Shown here one piece after another: positions 8,304 to 16,736 of a stretch of 64,000 nucleotides of DNA. The notes beneath the pieces were generated by a model. It searched no databases. It was not told the DNA's origin and worked only from the letters and a program-made list of their open reading frames with translations. The position numbers and the translations under genes were made by a program. The DNA is from Streptomyces endocoffeicus (GTDB taxonomy: Bacteria; Actinomycetota; Actinomycetes; Streptomycetales; Streptomycetaceae), in the NCBI RefSeq assembly GCF_016741935.1, contig NZ_JAERRG010000001.1, positions 620,001 to 684,000 of the forward strand, read 5' to 3'. How positions within the stretch are numbered: the first letter of the stretch is position 1; every line of letters starts with the position of its first letter.

Positions 8304-9239
8304 ATGAGGATCGGTTTCATCGGCCTGGGCAACATGGGTCGCCACATGGCCCGCCACCTGATCGAGGCGGGTCACCAGGTCACCGTGCACGACATCCGCC
8401 CCGAGGCCGCCGCGGAGCATCTCGCGCTCGGCGCCGGATGGGCCGACACGCCCGCCGCGTGCGCGGACGGCGTGGAACTCCTGATCACCAGCCTGCCGAC
8501 GCCGCGTGTCGTCGAGGACGTCCTGCTGCGCGGTGGCGCCGCCGCGGCCCTGGCGCCGGGGGCTCTGTGGGTCGACATGTCGACCTCGACCCCGGCGGCC
8601 GCCGAGCGAATCGCCGCCGAGGTGCTGGACGCCCAGCAGGTGCGCCGGCTCGACGCGCCCGTCTGCGGGATGTCGCACGGCGCCGACTCCGGCACCCTGC
8701 AGATCTTCGTCGGCGGTGCCGAGGACGACTTCCGGGCCGCGCTGCCCGCGCTGGAGGCGATGGGCGACCCGAAGCGCATCCTGCACATCGGCCCGCTCGG
8801 CGCCGGTTACACGGTCAAGCTGCTGCTCAACCTGCTGTGGTTCAGCAAGCTCGTGGCCACCTCGGAGGTGTTCGCGATGGGCGCCAAGGCGGGCGTCGAC
8901 CTCGGTCTGCTGCGTGATTCCCTGCTCAAGAGCTCCGCCTCGTCCTACTTCCTGGAGCACGACTTCATCCGCGTCCTCACCGACGGCGACTACGACGACT
9001 CCTTCGCCATGGTCCTCGCCTGCAAGGACCTCGGCCTCGCCATCGACCTCGGCCGCGACCTGGGTGTGCCCACCGAACTGTCGGCGGTGGTCGAGCAGAT
9101 CTTCCGCCGCTCCAGGACCGAGCACGGCGACCTCGCGGGCGAGATGAGCCCCGTCCGCCTCTACGAGGCCCTCGCCGGGCAGGAGTTCCGGCTGGCCATC
9201 CAGGCCACCGCGCCAGTGGGCGCGACCGTCGCGGTCTGA
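8304..9239 (+). CDS. NAD(P)-dependent beta-hydroxyacid dehydrogenase (3-hydroxyisobutyrate dehydrogenase family)
   Basis: A 311-residue protein with an N-terminal Rossmann fold (GFIGLGNMGRHMA, residues 4-16), the substrate-binding stretch DAPVCGMSHGADSGTLQIFV, and the catalytic lysine Lys172 in GAGYTVKLLLNLL. The family oxidises 3-hydroxyisobutyrate, tartronate semialdehyde and similar beta-hydroxyacids. MSHGADSGTL replaces the usual VSGG-AG-GTL, so the substrate pocket may differ. It follows the aldehyde dehydrogenase by 76 bp on the same strand and very likely belongs to the same pathway. Confidence 0.9.
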   Translation: MRIGFIGLGNMGRHMARHLIEAGHQVTVHDIRPEAAAEHLALGAGWADTPAACADGVELLITSLPTPRVVEDVLLRGGAAAALAPGALWVDMSTSTPAAAERIAAEVLDAQQVRRLDAPVCGMSHGADSGTLQIFVGGAEDDFRAALPALEAMGDPKRILHIGPLGAGYTVKLLLNLLWFSKLVATSEVFAMGAKAGVDLGLLRDSLLKSSASSYFLEHDFIRVLTDGDYDDSFAMVLACKDLGLAIDLGRDLGVPTELSAVVEQIFRRSRTEHGDLAGEMSPVRLYEALAGQEFRLAIQATAPVGATVAV

Positions 9240-9285
9240 CGACGAGCGAACGCCACCCCGCACCACGACGTCAGGAGCCGCACCC

Positions 9286-10455
9286 ATGACCCCTTCCGGG
9301 CCCGGCGGTCCCACACCGCTGAGCATCGACCCCACCTGCCGTATCGAGTTCGGCCCCGGCCGCATCGACCGGCTCCCCGCCCTGATCGCGGCAACCGGCC
9401 ACGATCGCGCCTTCGTCGTCACCGACCGCGGTCTGCGCGCCGCGGGTGTCCTCGAGCCGGTCCTCAAGGCCCTCGGGGCCGCCGGGCTGGAGTACGCCGT
9501 CTACGACGAAGTGGCGCCCAATCCGTCCACCACCAACGTCGACGCGGGTGCCGCACAGGCCCGTACGTTCGGTACCGCCGCGGTCGTCGCCCTCGGCGGG
9601 GGCTCCGTACTCGACGCGGCGAAGGGCATCGCCCTGCTGGTCGGCAACCCGGGCGCCACGGCCGCCGACGCCGACGACCTCTGGGAGGCGGGCGACGGGC
9701 TACCGCTCGTCGCGATCCCCACCACCTCCGGCACCGGCGCCGAGACCAACGGCTTCGGGGTCATCGAGGACACCGCCGCCTGCCGCAAGGTGTACATCGG
9801 CCACCCGTCGGTGAAGCCGTGCGTCGCGCTGCTCGACCCCGAGCTCACCCTGGGCCTGCCCGCGCCCGCCACCGCCGCCACCGGGATCGACGCCCTCGTG
9901 CACGGCATCGAGTCGCTGGCCTCGCGTGGCGCGAACCCGATCTCCACCGCCTATGCGACGCAGGCCGTGGCCATGGTCAGCCGCGCCCTGCCCACCGCGT
10001 ACCGGAACGGCTCGGACCTCGACGCCCGCGCCGAGCTGATGCTGGGCGCCCATCTCGCGGGCCAGGCACTCACCCTCTCCGGGCTCGGGCTCGTCCACGG
10101 CATCGGCCATGTGCTGACCGCGCACACCGGCACGCCACACGGCGTCGCCCTCGCCGCCGTCCTCGAGGAGGTGATGGAGTTCAACGCTCCCGCCGCACAG
10201 GGCGCCTATGAACAGGTGGCGCGGGCCATGCGCCTCGCACCTCCCGCCGACGGGGACTGGGCGCGGGCAGCCATCGACGGAGTACGCGAGATCGCGGGCA
10301 CCGTCGAGGTGAAACGCCCCCTGAGGACGCTCGGCGCCGACCGCGCCATGCTGCCCTCCATCGCCGCCGGGGCGGTGGCGGACCCGGTGACGAAGAACAA
10401 TCCGCTACTCCCCGATCAGACGCGGGTCCTGAACATCCTCACCACCACCTACTGA
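9286..10455 (+). CDS. Iron-containing alcohol dehydrogenase
   Basis: A 389-residue group III alcohol dehydrogenase. The nucleotide-binding motif GGGSVLDAAKG is near residues 104-114; the metal ligands are Asp202 and His206 (GIDALVHGIE), His271 (GLVHGIGH) and a His near 285 (GTPHG). The family covers 1,2-propanediol, 4-hydroxybutyrate and maleylacetate reductases. It is the last gene of the fae-like operon, 46 bp behind its neighbour. It may supply the aldehyde used by the dehydrogenases. The stop codon lies inside a degenerate 17-bp tandem repeat. Confidence 0.9.
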   Translation: MTPSGPGGPTPLSIDPTCRIEFGPGRIDRLPALIAATGHDRAFVVTDRGLRAAGVLEPVLKALGAAGLEYAVYDEVAPNPSTTNVDAGAAQARTFGTAAVVALGGGSVLDAAKGIALLVGNPGATAADADDLWEAGDGLPLVAIPTTSGTGAETNGFGVIEDTAACRKVYIGHPSVKPCVALLDPELTLGLPAPATAATGIDALVHGIESLASRGANPISTAYATQAVAMVSRALPTAYRNGSDLDARAELMLGAHLAGQALTLSGLGLVHGIGHVLTAHTGTPHGVALAAVLEEVMEFNAPAAQGAYEQVARAMRLAPPADGDWARAAIDGVREIAGTVEVKRPLRTLGADRAMLPSIAAGAVADPVTKNNPLLPDQTRVLNILTTTY

Positions 10456-10491
10456 TCGCCACCGCATACTGATCAGCACCCCAGGTTGATC
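10442..10491 (+). repeat. Degenerate 17-bp tandem repeat across the alcohol dehydrogenase stop codon
   Basis: TGA triplets recur at 10453, 10470 and 10487, exactly 17 bp apart. TACTGATC is identical in the first two units (10450-10457, 10467-10474) and the third reads GTTGATC. The first TGA is the gene's stop codon, so the gene end appears to have been duplicated downstream. Confidence 0.5.
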
Positions 10492-10589
10492 CCGGCGCCT
10501 GGATCGTGACCCCGGCGATCCAGGTGCCGTGGCAATGGCTGTCACATCCGCGGACCCGACGGTGTCTTCATGCCGAACCGGCACACGTT

Positions 10590-10890
10590 CGGCTGCCGCG
10601 TGTGTCCGGGTGGAAGCGGCCGGAACACGTGGCGGCCCGGCGGCCGCGGACGCGGGTGAGCCGGTCGGAGCAGCAGGCCGTGGTGGAGCGGTTCCTGGTC
10701 GCGTTGCGGACCCGCGTTCGAGACGACGCCCGTATGGCTCAACGGCGCCCCCGCGGGACGGCTCGCCTTCGACGGCGAGCCGTCCGCGGTGAGCCTCCTG
10801 GTGGAGAACGGGCGGGTGGCCCGGATCTACGTGGTGAGAACCCCGGGGAAGCTGACCCGGCTGGACGTACCGGCCGAGCTCGCCAGGTGA
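10590..10890 (+). pseudogene. Remnant of a SigJ-like ECF sigma factor (SnoaL-fused type)
   Basis: Two pieces in different frames match the ends of SigJ-type sigma factors. From 10623, EHVAARRPRTRVSRSEQQ and VERFLVALRT resemble the end of the sigma-4 region and the linker. From 10717, TPVWLNGAPAGRLAFDGEP then VVRNPGKL-like RTPGKLTRLDVPAELAR (stop 10888-10890) match the protein's C-terminus. The roughly 100 residues of the SnoaL-like domain between them are missing, and the frame changes at about 10711-10717. Upstream, sigma region 2 is absent. It is therefore an internally deleted, non-functional copy. The 5' limit is approximate. Confidence 0.65.
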
Positions 10891-10914
10891 ACCACGCCGC
10901 TGCCGCTCTGGCGT

Positions 10915-10959
10915 CGTGGGTGTTCCGGGCGGTGAGTACCGCCGCCCGGAACACCCACG
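10915..10959. terminator. Strong hairpin between sigma-factor remnant and MarR gene
   Basis: Perfect 18-bp inverted repeat, 10915-10932 and 10942-10959, around a 9-nt loop. It lies 15 bp after the MarR stop codon (minus strand) and 24 bp after the sigma remnant stop, so it can end transcription from both sides. Confidence 0.85.
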
Positions 10960-10974
10960 ACCACGCGGAACGCG

Positions 10975-11433
10975 CTAGTGGTGCCAGCCGTGCCCGCCCG
11001 TGTTGTGGATGAAGCGCTGCAGCACCTTCATGGTCGTCAGGTACTCCTCGTCGGAGATGCCCGCGTGCCGCTCCGCCCACAGCTCGTCCTGGAGGGCCGC
11101 GGCCTTGTCGTACAAGGCCCGGCCCTCCTCCGTGCTGCCCAGGCGTCCCTCGGCGTCCTCGGTGATCCAGCCCAGGGCGATGGCCCGGTCGATCTCCGCC
11201 TCCATGACCTCCGGACCGGCGTCGAGATAGTTGCGGAGGAGGCCGGACACCTCAGCGCGGGTCTTGACGGTGTCGGCGCGTGCGACCTGGGCGATGACCC
11301 ACCACTGTGGCTGGGTGACGCCGATCCCGGCGAGAGCGGCCTGGATGCGGCTGACCACGGCCTTGTAGGCCGCCCAACTCCAGTACCCGATGGGCTGCTT
11401 GAGCAGTTCGGGGTCGCTGTGGGAATACTCCAT
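10975..11433 (-). CDS. MarR-type winged-helix regulator
   Basis: A 152-residue all-alpha protein with a winged helix in the middle (GVTQPQWWVIAQVA, then EVSGLLRNYLDAGPEVMEAEIDRAIALGWI) flanked by dimerisation helices, and a His-rich tail (HNTGGHGWHH). It resembles the stand-alone MarR-like proteins common in Streptomyces, whose ligands are mostly unknown. It lies 103 bp downstream of the methyltransferase gene on the same strand but has its own ATG region, so it could be the distal gene of the large operon or independent. It ends in a long hairpin. Confidence 0.75.
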   Translation of the reverse strand: MEYSHSDPELLKQPIGYWSWAAYKAVVSRIQAALAGIGVTQPQWWVIAQVARADTVKTRAEVSGLLRNYLDAGPEVMEAEIDRAIALGWITEDAEGRLGSTEEGRALYDKAAALQDELWAERHAGISDEEYLTTMKVLQRFIHNTGGHGWHH

Positions 11434-11536
11434 GGCCGGTCCCTCCGTCGTTGCGTGAACTCGTGTGACGATGGGATCGACCGTAGAAGTTGAACCTAAG
11501 TTGAAGTCAAGGTGGTCACCCGGCGGTGGCGGTCGG

Positions 11537-12400
11537 TCAGCGGTCGGCCGTCAGCAGACGGACGCGGCCCGTGCCGGGCAGGGCCGGGTCGAACGCCGGA
11601 GGGACGGGCCGGGCGTGGCGCTCCGCGAGGTCGGTGAGGGATTCCTCCGCGGCGCTCCAGCCGTGGTCCGCGAGCCAGTTGGCGGGAGGCTGCGTCATCT
11701 CGTTCTTCCACAGCGAGGACAGCATGCCCATGATGCCCTCCGGTGAGGCGGACGCCGCCTCCCGGGCCTGGTCGGTGTTCACCATCGACCGGGTGACATG
11801 TTCCACCCCGAGGTGGCTGCCCGGCGCGGACAGCGCGGTGATCCGGTCGAGCAGACGGTCCGCGTCGCGCTCGGGCAGGTAGACGAGTATCCCCTCGACC
11901 AGCCAGGCCGTCGGCACGTCCTCGCGGAAGCCCTGCTTCGCCAGCAGCGAGGGCCAGTCCTCGCGCAGATCGGCGGCGATCACCTCGCGCTCGCAGCGCG
12001 GCTCCTCGCCCTGGAGGACGCGTTCCTTGAAGTCGAGCACATTGGGCTGGTCCAGTTCGAAGAGGCGTGTCCCGTCCGGCCAGTGCAGCCGGAAGGCACG
12101 GGTGTCCAGGCCCGCCGCGAGCAGGACCGCCTGGCGGCAGCCCGCGGCGCACGCCTGGATGAAGTAGTCGTCGAAGTACCGGGTGCGCAGGGCGAAGTAG
12201 TCGCCCATGGCCTCGGTGAACAGCTTTCCCTGTCCCTCGGTCCAGACCGCCTGCTGCTCGGGGCCCGCGGCGTCGACGAAACGCGTGGCCAGGGTGTCCT
12301 CGAACAGCCGGTCCGGGCGCCGGCTCTCGTCCGCGCGGGTGATGCCCACGAACAGCGCGGTACTGCTGACTCCCGCCAGGCGCTCGTGTCCGTCGGTCAC
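11537..12400 (-). CDS. SAM-dependent methyltransferase, TIGR00027 type
   Basis: A 287-residue class I methyltransferase of the leucine-carboxyl-methyltransferase-like group common in actinobacteria. RTRYFDD is at 72-78, and the SAM motif AAGLDTRAF at 95-103 is followed by ELDQPNVL and WLVEGILVYL. I chose the GTG at 12400 because GGAGG lies 5 nt upstream; the frame is open further back. It is 67 bp behind the amidohydrolase and probably the last enzyme gene of the operon. Expected role is O-methylation of a carboxylate or hydroxyl. Short direct repeats flank its stop codon. Confidence 0.85.
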   Translation of the reverse strand: MTDGHERLAGVSSTALFVGITRADESRRPDRLFEDTLATRFVDAAGPEQQAVWTEGQGKLFTEAMGDYFALRTRYFDDYFIQACAAGCRQAVLLAAGLDTRAFRLHWPDGTRLFELDQPNVLDFKERVLQGEEPRCEREVIAADLREDWPSLLAKQGFREDVPTAWLVEGILVYLPERDADRLLDRITALSAPGSHLGVEHVTRSMVNTDQAREAASASPEGIMGMLSSLWKNEMTQPPANWLADHGWSAAEESLTDLAERHARPVPPAFDPALPGTGRVRLLTADR

Positions 12401-12444
12401 GTGGTCCTCCGCTTCGTGTGGTTGTCTCTCATGTCCTCTCCCCC

Positions 12445-12486
12445 GTTCATGAGCGTGTCGTTCCCGCTCACGAGCGTGTCGCTCCA
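12445..12486 (-). repeat. 21-bp tandem duplication across the amidohydrolase stop codon
   Basis: Two adjacent 21-bp units, 12445-12465 and 12466-12486, sharing GAGCGTGTCG and most other positions. The downstream gene end (codons T-R-S-stop, stop at 12468-12470) falls in the second unit and a copy of it in the first. Confidence 0.6.
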
Positions 12487-13751
12487 GCTGATGAGGCGGT
12501 GCGCTCACGGTACGCCGCACGGTCGAAGCGGACGCCGCCGCGCCAGATCGCCTCGATCGACCGGGTGCGTGTGATGTCCTGCGTGGGGTCGCCCTCGACG
12601 AGGACGAGGTCCGCGCGCCGGCCCGGCGCGATCACTCCGCGGTCGGAGAGACCGAAGTGCGCGGCGGGGGCCGAGGTGGCCGCGGTGAGCGCCGCCGCCG
12701 GAGTCAGTCCGGCCTCCACCAGGAGGGCCAGTTCGGTGTGGAGACTGGCGCCGTGGACGACCGGGCAGGCGCGGTCCGGCCGGTAGTTGGTGTCGGTCCC
12801 CGCCAGCACGGGCACACCTGCCCGGTGCAGACGGGCCACGCTCGCCAGGGCGTGGGTGAAGTGGTGCTCGGGGGACTCCTTCTCCACGCAGAGGCCCTCG
12901 TGGCCTTCCGCGATCGCGGTACGGGCGTGGCCCGGCAGATAGGCGACGATGCGCGGATCGTCCGCCAGCGATCGTCCCGTACGGGGCCGGGAGGAGGTCT
13001 CCGGGGCGGACGCCTCCAGCATGGCCAGGGTGGGGATGGCGACCCGCTTCTCGTCCGCGGTCCGGCTGACGAACGCGTCGTCCAGAGCCGCCTCCAGCGG
13101 AAGGTGCGTCAGCATGTCCACACCGCTGTCCAGGGCGAGTCGCGCGGACCATCCGGCGGACACATGGGCCACGGTGAGCAGGCCCCGACGCCGCGCGGCG
13201 TCGGCGAGCGCCGTCACGGTCGCCCGGTCCAGGGCGGGCAGCGACATCCCGTGGTTCGCGCCGTCATCCACGATGATCTTGATGAAGTGAGCGCCCTCCG
13301 CCTGTCGCGCGGCCACGAACGCGTCGGCCTCATCGGGCCCGGCCACCGTCGGCAGCAGCGGCATGGCATGGCCGGGGTGCCCTCCTGGCGCGCTTGCCAC
13401 CAGCCCCGAGCTGCGCATATCGGCGAGGTCGGCACGTTCGCCCGCCGCCGTGCACAGGGCCTGGGTGAGCTCCGGCGGGCCCATGAACATGTCCAGCTCG
13501 GTGGTCACACCGAAGGCCAGCGCCAGTTCGAGATTGCTCTCGGCGCCGAACACATGCGTATGCGCGTCGATCAGGCCGGGCAGCAGCGTCAGGCCCGTTC
13601 CGTCGATCACATCGGCCGACGCCGACGCCGACGCACCCGAAGCCGCGGCGGGCTCCGTCAGGACGCGTGTGATGACCCCGTCGGCGAACTCCACCGCCCC
13701 GGAGCCCAGCAGCGCTGTCCCGTCGAAGATCCGCACCTTGTCGATGATCAC
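12468..13751 (-). CDS. Metal-dependent amidohydrolase
   Basis: A 427-residue amidohydrolase-superfamily protein. The first metal motif DAHTH is at residues 62-66, and later metal-binding His and Asp occur in TVAHVSAGW and LAGTDTNY. Imidazolonepropionase-like and prolidase-like members look most similar (GVIAPGRRADLVLVEGDP). The GTG at 13751 gives the usual IIDKVRIFDGT beginning and has GAGAGG 8 nt upstream; a GTG at 13769 would overlap the UbiA stop by 4 bp. In the operon it may hydrolyse an amide, lactone or cyclic imide intermediate. No signal peptide. Confidence 0.8.
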   Translation of the reverse strand: MIIDKVRIFDGTALLGSGAVEFADGVITRVLTEPAAASGASASASADVIDGTGLTLLPGLIDAHTHVFGAESNLELALAFGVTTELDMFMGPPELTQALCTAAGERADLADMRSSGLVASAPGGHPGHAMPLLPTVAGPDEADAFVAARQAEGAHFIKIIVDDGANHGMSLPALDRATVTALADAARRRGLLTVAHVSAGWSARLALDSGVDMLTHLPLEAALDDAFVSRTADEKRVAIPTLAMLEASAPETSSRPRTGRSLADDPRIVAYLPGHARTAIAEGHEGLCVEKESPEHHFTHALASVARLHRAGVPVLAGTDTNYRPDRACPVVHGASLHTELALLVEAGLTPAAALTAATSAPAAHFGLSDRGVIAPGRRADLVLVEGDPTQDITRTRSIEAIWRGGVRFDRAAYRERTASSAGATRS

Positions 13752-13765
13752 CGGCCGCACCTCTC

Positions 13766-14683
13766 TCACCGTCCGATCGCGATCGCTGTGGAGCCGTAGA
13801 AACACAGCAGGTTGAAGAAGAGCACAAAGCCCATCGCCGGGAGCATCAGCCCGGATGGCTGTCTGCGCACGAGGAAGCGCCAGGCGCCGAGGGCGGGGAA
13901 GACGATGCTCAAGGCCGGCAGCAGGCCCCGCGTCCCGAAGAGCAGGAGTCCCAGTGCCACCGCGCCCACGGCGAGAGCGAGGCACACGGCCGCGCTGCCG
14001 CGCGGGCCGAGCACCTCCGAGTACAGCCGTGCCTCCGGGTCCCGCCGCCACTCGGTCTTCCGGGCGAACTCGAACTGGAGGAAGGCGCAGGCGAACATGG
14101 CCAGCAGCGGGACGGCCCGCCCGTCGCCGTCGATCGCGTCGCCGGTCAGCAGCGAGACATAGAGGTAGACGGAGAGCAGCAGCTGCACCGGGTAGCTGAC
14201 GAGGAGGTTGGCGATGAGGGCCTCGCCGATCCGCGGCGACCAGCGCTCCAGCGCGACCAGGAACAGCGTGTATCCGAGGGCGAGCAGGATCAGCAGCACG
14301 GAGAGGGCCGAGACGAGTGCGTTCAGCACGACGACGACCACCGTGATCAGCGCCATGGCGCCGCGCAGCTCCGCCACCGTGATGGCGCCCGTCACCAGGG
14401 GCCGGTCCGGGTTGTGCCGGCGGTCGTACTCCAGGTCCTTCTGCTCATCGACCATGCGGGCGAACAGCAGGGCCAGCACCACGCTCACCGCGCGCACCGC
14501 GGTCGCCCCGGAGGGTGTCCAGTGCGAGGAGGGCCCGGAGAGTGCCTCGGCCGAGCCTTCCAGGGCCAGGGTCCACAGCACGCCGTAGGTGACGTAGATC
14601 TGCGGGCGGAACATCCGCAGGACGAAACGGCCCAGCCGGGCCGGCACGCGGGTGGCGGTCAGGACATCGCTCACCGCCGCCAC
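13766..14683 (-). CDS. UbiA-family membrane prenyltransferase
   Basis: A 305-residue polytopic membrane protein with seven to nine hydrophobic helices. The Mg/diphosphate motif is DEQKDLEYD (Asp79, Asp83, Asp87) followed by RRHNPDRPLVTG; the second polar motif is EFARKTEWRRDPE near 205-217. UbiA enzymes transfer a prenyl or similar chain from a diphosphate donor to an acceptor. The second motif (KTEWRRD rather than D-x-x-D) is unusual, so the donor or acceptor may be atypical. GTG start. It lies between the AfsA-like and amidohydrolase genes with short gaps. Confidence 0.85.
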   Translation of the reverse strand: MAAVSDVLTATRVPARLGRFVLRMFRPQIYVTYGVLWTLALEGSAEALSGPSSHWTPSGATAVRAVSVVLALLFARMVDEQKDLEYDRRHNPDRPLVTGAITVAELRGAMALITVVVVVLNALVSALSVLLILLALGYTLFLVALERWSPRIGEALIANLLVSYPVQLLLSVYLYVSLLTGDAIDGDGRAVPLLAMFACAFLQFEFARKTEWRRDPEARLYSEVLGPRGSAAVCLALAVGAVALGLLLFGTRGLLPALSIVFPALGAWRFLVRRQPSGLMLPAMGFVLFFNLLCFYGSTAIAIGR

Positions 14684-14726
14684 CGTCTCCCGGACCTGGG
14701 ACGGTCGAGCGTGCCGGGGGCGGCGG

Positions 14727-15716
14727 TCATATCGGCCGCGCTTCCGTGTTGGCCGGTGTGAGGCGCAGTTCGCCGTCGGCGATGGTGTGCCCGGCCTGCT
14801 TCATGACGCAGCGCAGAACGGCGCTCGTCCCGTCGCCGTCCGCCCGGACGCTCTCGCAGGTGATCGGCAGATCCAGCTCGCCGAAGCCCGTGAAGCGCGC
14901 CTTCAGCCCCGTGAGGACGGCCGACGCCGACGGCAGCGCCCCGGTTTCCACGGCGGTGGCGAGGCTCAGCTGCCGGAACGCCTCAAGGGTCAGCATGCCG
15001 GGGACATGGTCCAGGGGGTGGTCGAACAGCACGGGGTGACTGGTGTCGACGAGCAGTCGCGCGGCCCCCATCTCCGCTCCGTCCGGGGGGAGTTGGAGCC
15101 GAAGCGGGGAGATGACCACGTTCGCCGCGTCCCTGCGGTCGACCAGGGCCTCGCCGATCCGCTCCCCCGGCTCACAGGCCGTGAACGTGGCCTGGACGGG
15201 CAGCCCCAGCGTCGCCCGCACGTCCTCGCGCGTCGCTTGCCACTGGGCGGGCGTCAGCCAGGACATGGAGCCGTCCAGCGTCGCCACCACGCGGTCACCG
15301 ATCAGCGCGGTGTAGGACAGCCGCGCCCCCTTCAGGCCCTCGCGGCCACGGAAGCGGCGCACGATGCGGCAGCGCAGCACCACCTCGGTGGGTACGTCAC
15401 CTACCGCGAGCGCGGTGATGTCCGCGTCGCGCAGGGCGATGTCCCGCAGGATGAACTTCGTGCCGAACGGGTTCTCGAACAGATCGTGGCCCAGCATGAG
15501 GAGCGACTGCCGGACGGCCTCCACCAGGACCATCGGGTCGTAGACGTGGCGGCAGCCCGCCGTGTCCCGGTAGAAGGCGTGTGAGCGGGGTATCTGCACC
15601 CCGATGTCGAGGGTGTCCTCGTCCCGGGCGAGCACGCCGGTCAGAAACACCTCGCCCAGGCTCAGCCGGTGGACGAGCTCACGCGGCACCGTCTGGCTGA
15701 ATTCCACCGTGTCCAT
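14727..15716 (-). CDS. AfsA/ScbA-like hotdog-fold protein (gamma-butyrolactone synthase family)
   Basis: A 329-residue protein with two A-factor-biosynthesis hotdog domains, about 8-150 and 185-325. The first begins ELVHRLSLGEVFLTGV, as in AfsA and ScbA; the second contains LFDHPLDHVPGMLTLEAFRQ. AfsA condenses a beta-ketoacyl chain with dihydroxyacetone phosphate in A-factor synthesis. No TetR-type butyrolactone receptor gene is adjacent, which argues that this copy may serve metabolite assembly rather than classical quorum signalling. It is embedded in a co-linear operon with fatty-acid activating genes. Confidence 0.85.
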   Translation of the reverse strand: MDTVEFSQTVPRELVHRLSLGEVFLTGVLARDEDTLDIGVQIPRSHAFYRDTAGCRHVYDPMVLVEAVRQSLLMLGHDLFENPFGTKFILRDIALRDADITALAVGDVPTEVVLRCRIVRRFRGREGLKGARLSYTALIGDRVVATLDGSMSWLTPAQWQATREDVRATLGLPVQATFTACEPGERIGEALVDRRDAANVVISPLRLQLPPDGAEMGAARLLVDTSHPVLFDHPLDHVPGMLTLEAFRQLSLATAVETGALPSASAVLTGLKARFTGFGELDLPITCESVRADGDGTSAVLRCVMKQAGHTIADGELRLTPANTEARPI

Positions 15717-15731
15717 GCTTCCCCCTCCGTG

Positions 15732-16736
15732 TTACCGAACCGCCGACCGCGCCGGGTGGTGCTGCCAGTCGGACACACTGACTCCACCGAGCACGGGGGC
15801 CAGCCCCTTGCGCTTCATGGGCAGGACATGGGAGCCGACGATCACCGTGTCCCAGGCGTCGAGCGGCAGCCCGGCCCGCCAGACGGCTTCGATCAGCCGC
15901 CGGTAGCCCTCCTGCTCCCCGGCCGCGAGCCGGGTCGCGCGCAGCTCGTCCCGGACGGCGCCGGGGGCCAGGGATTCCTCCGCCTCCGCCACGGCCCGCT
16001 TGAGCCGTTCCGCGGCCGGTTCGAAGGAGAGATCCCGCTCGGGCACCTCGCCGTGCAACCGCTCGCCAAGCTCACGCGCGCGGGCCGACTGGTCCTCACC
16101 CGCCAGCGCGGAGGCGTAGACCCGCTGCCGGAGCGCCGCACCGAAGTAGATGCCCAACTCCCTTGCCACATCGGCGGGTTCGTCGGGAGTGTGGACGAGG
16201 TTGAGAAGATAGCTGTAGCGGCCGGTGGCGTAGCGGAGCTGGCCGGGGACCCGGGCCAGCGGATCGGTCGGGCCCTTCCGCTCGGTCAGGACGACCGACG
16301 CGGGTGCGCTCGGCAGGGCCGCGGCCCCATCGGCGTCCTGGCGCACCACGAGCACCACCGCGTCGCAGGTGTCGGTGAACAGGTCGGCGAGACGGCGGCG
16401 CTCCGGTGTGGCCAGGTTCCACTGGAAGTACCACAGCGCCCGCACGGTGTTGGGGGTGAGCCGGGTGCGTTCCGCGGCCACGATCCGGAAGCCCTCCCGG
16501 GCCAGCCAGTCGACGGTCGTCGGCAACTGCCTGCTGACCACGGCGTCGGGCTTGAGCAGCAGCGCGGCGTGCCGGTGGAGGAAGCCGTCGACATCGGCGG
16601 TGAGGGTGGCGAGCTGTTCGACGCTCTCCAGGAAGTAGGTGTCCGAGCCGAAGAGGACGCGCTTGCGCGGATCGCAGCTGAGGGCCGGGGATATGTCGTC
16701 GCCGAAGGGCCGGCCGTCCGTCGTGTCGTCGGTCAT
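15732..16736 (-). CDS. NDP-kinase-domain protein with C-terminal extension
   Basis: A 334-residue protein. Residues about 55-198 follow the nucleoside diphosphate kinase fold: LLLKPDAV (62-66 KPDAV), GPTDP near 156-160, GQLRY near 165-169, and NLVHTPDEPADVARELGIYF with the phosphohistidine candidate His182. About 135 further residues have no family I recognise and include VIVGSHVLPMKRKG. True NDP kinases are about 140 residues, so this is probably a specialised phosphotransferase acting on or with a pathway intermediate. It overlaps the SDR gene by 4 bp. The active-site loop VHTPDE differs from the usual IHGSDS, so activity is uncertain. Confidence 0.7.
   Translation of the reverse strand: MTDDTTDGRPFGDDISPALSCDPRKRVLFGSDTYFLESVEQLATLTADVDGFLHRHAALLLKPDAVVSRQLPTTVDWLAREGFRIVAAERTRLTPNTVRALWYFQWNLATPERRRLADLFTDTCDAVVLVVRQDADGAAALPSAPASVVLTERKGPTDPLARVPGQLRYATGRYSYLLNLVHTPDEPADVARELGIYFGAALRQRVYASALAGEDQSARARELGERLHGEVPERDLSFEPAAERLKRAVAEAEESLAPGAVRDELRATRLAAGEQEGYRRLIEAVWRAGLPLDAWDTVIVGSHVLPMKRKGLAPVLGGVSVSDWQHHPARSAVR

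Noticed and set aside
10506..11012. A 168-codon open frame as an intact gene
   Set aside because: Only a central part resembles the sigma-factor linker. The rest crosses the hairpin and reads out of frame relative to the true C-terminal piece, so it is counted as a pseudogene.
14727..15716. Complete gamma-butyrolactone signalling system
   Set aside because: No TetR-type butyrolactone receptor or butenolide phosphate reductase gene pair is adjacent, so quorum signalling cannot be claimed from the AfsA-like gene alone.
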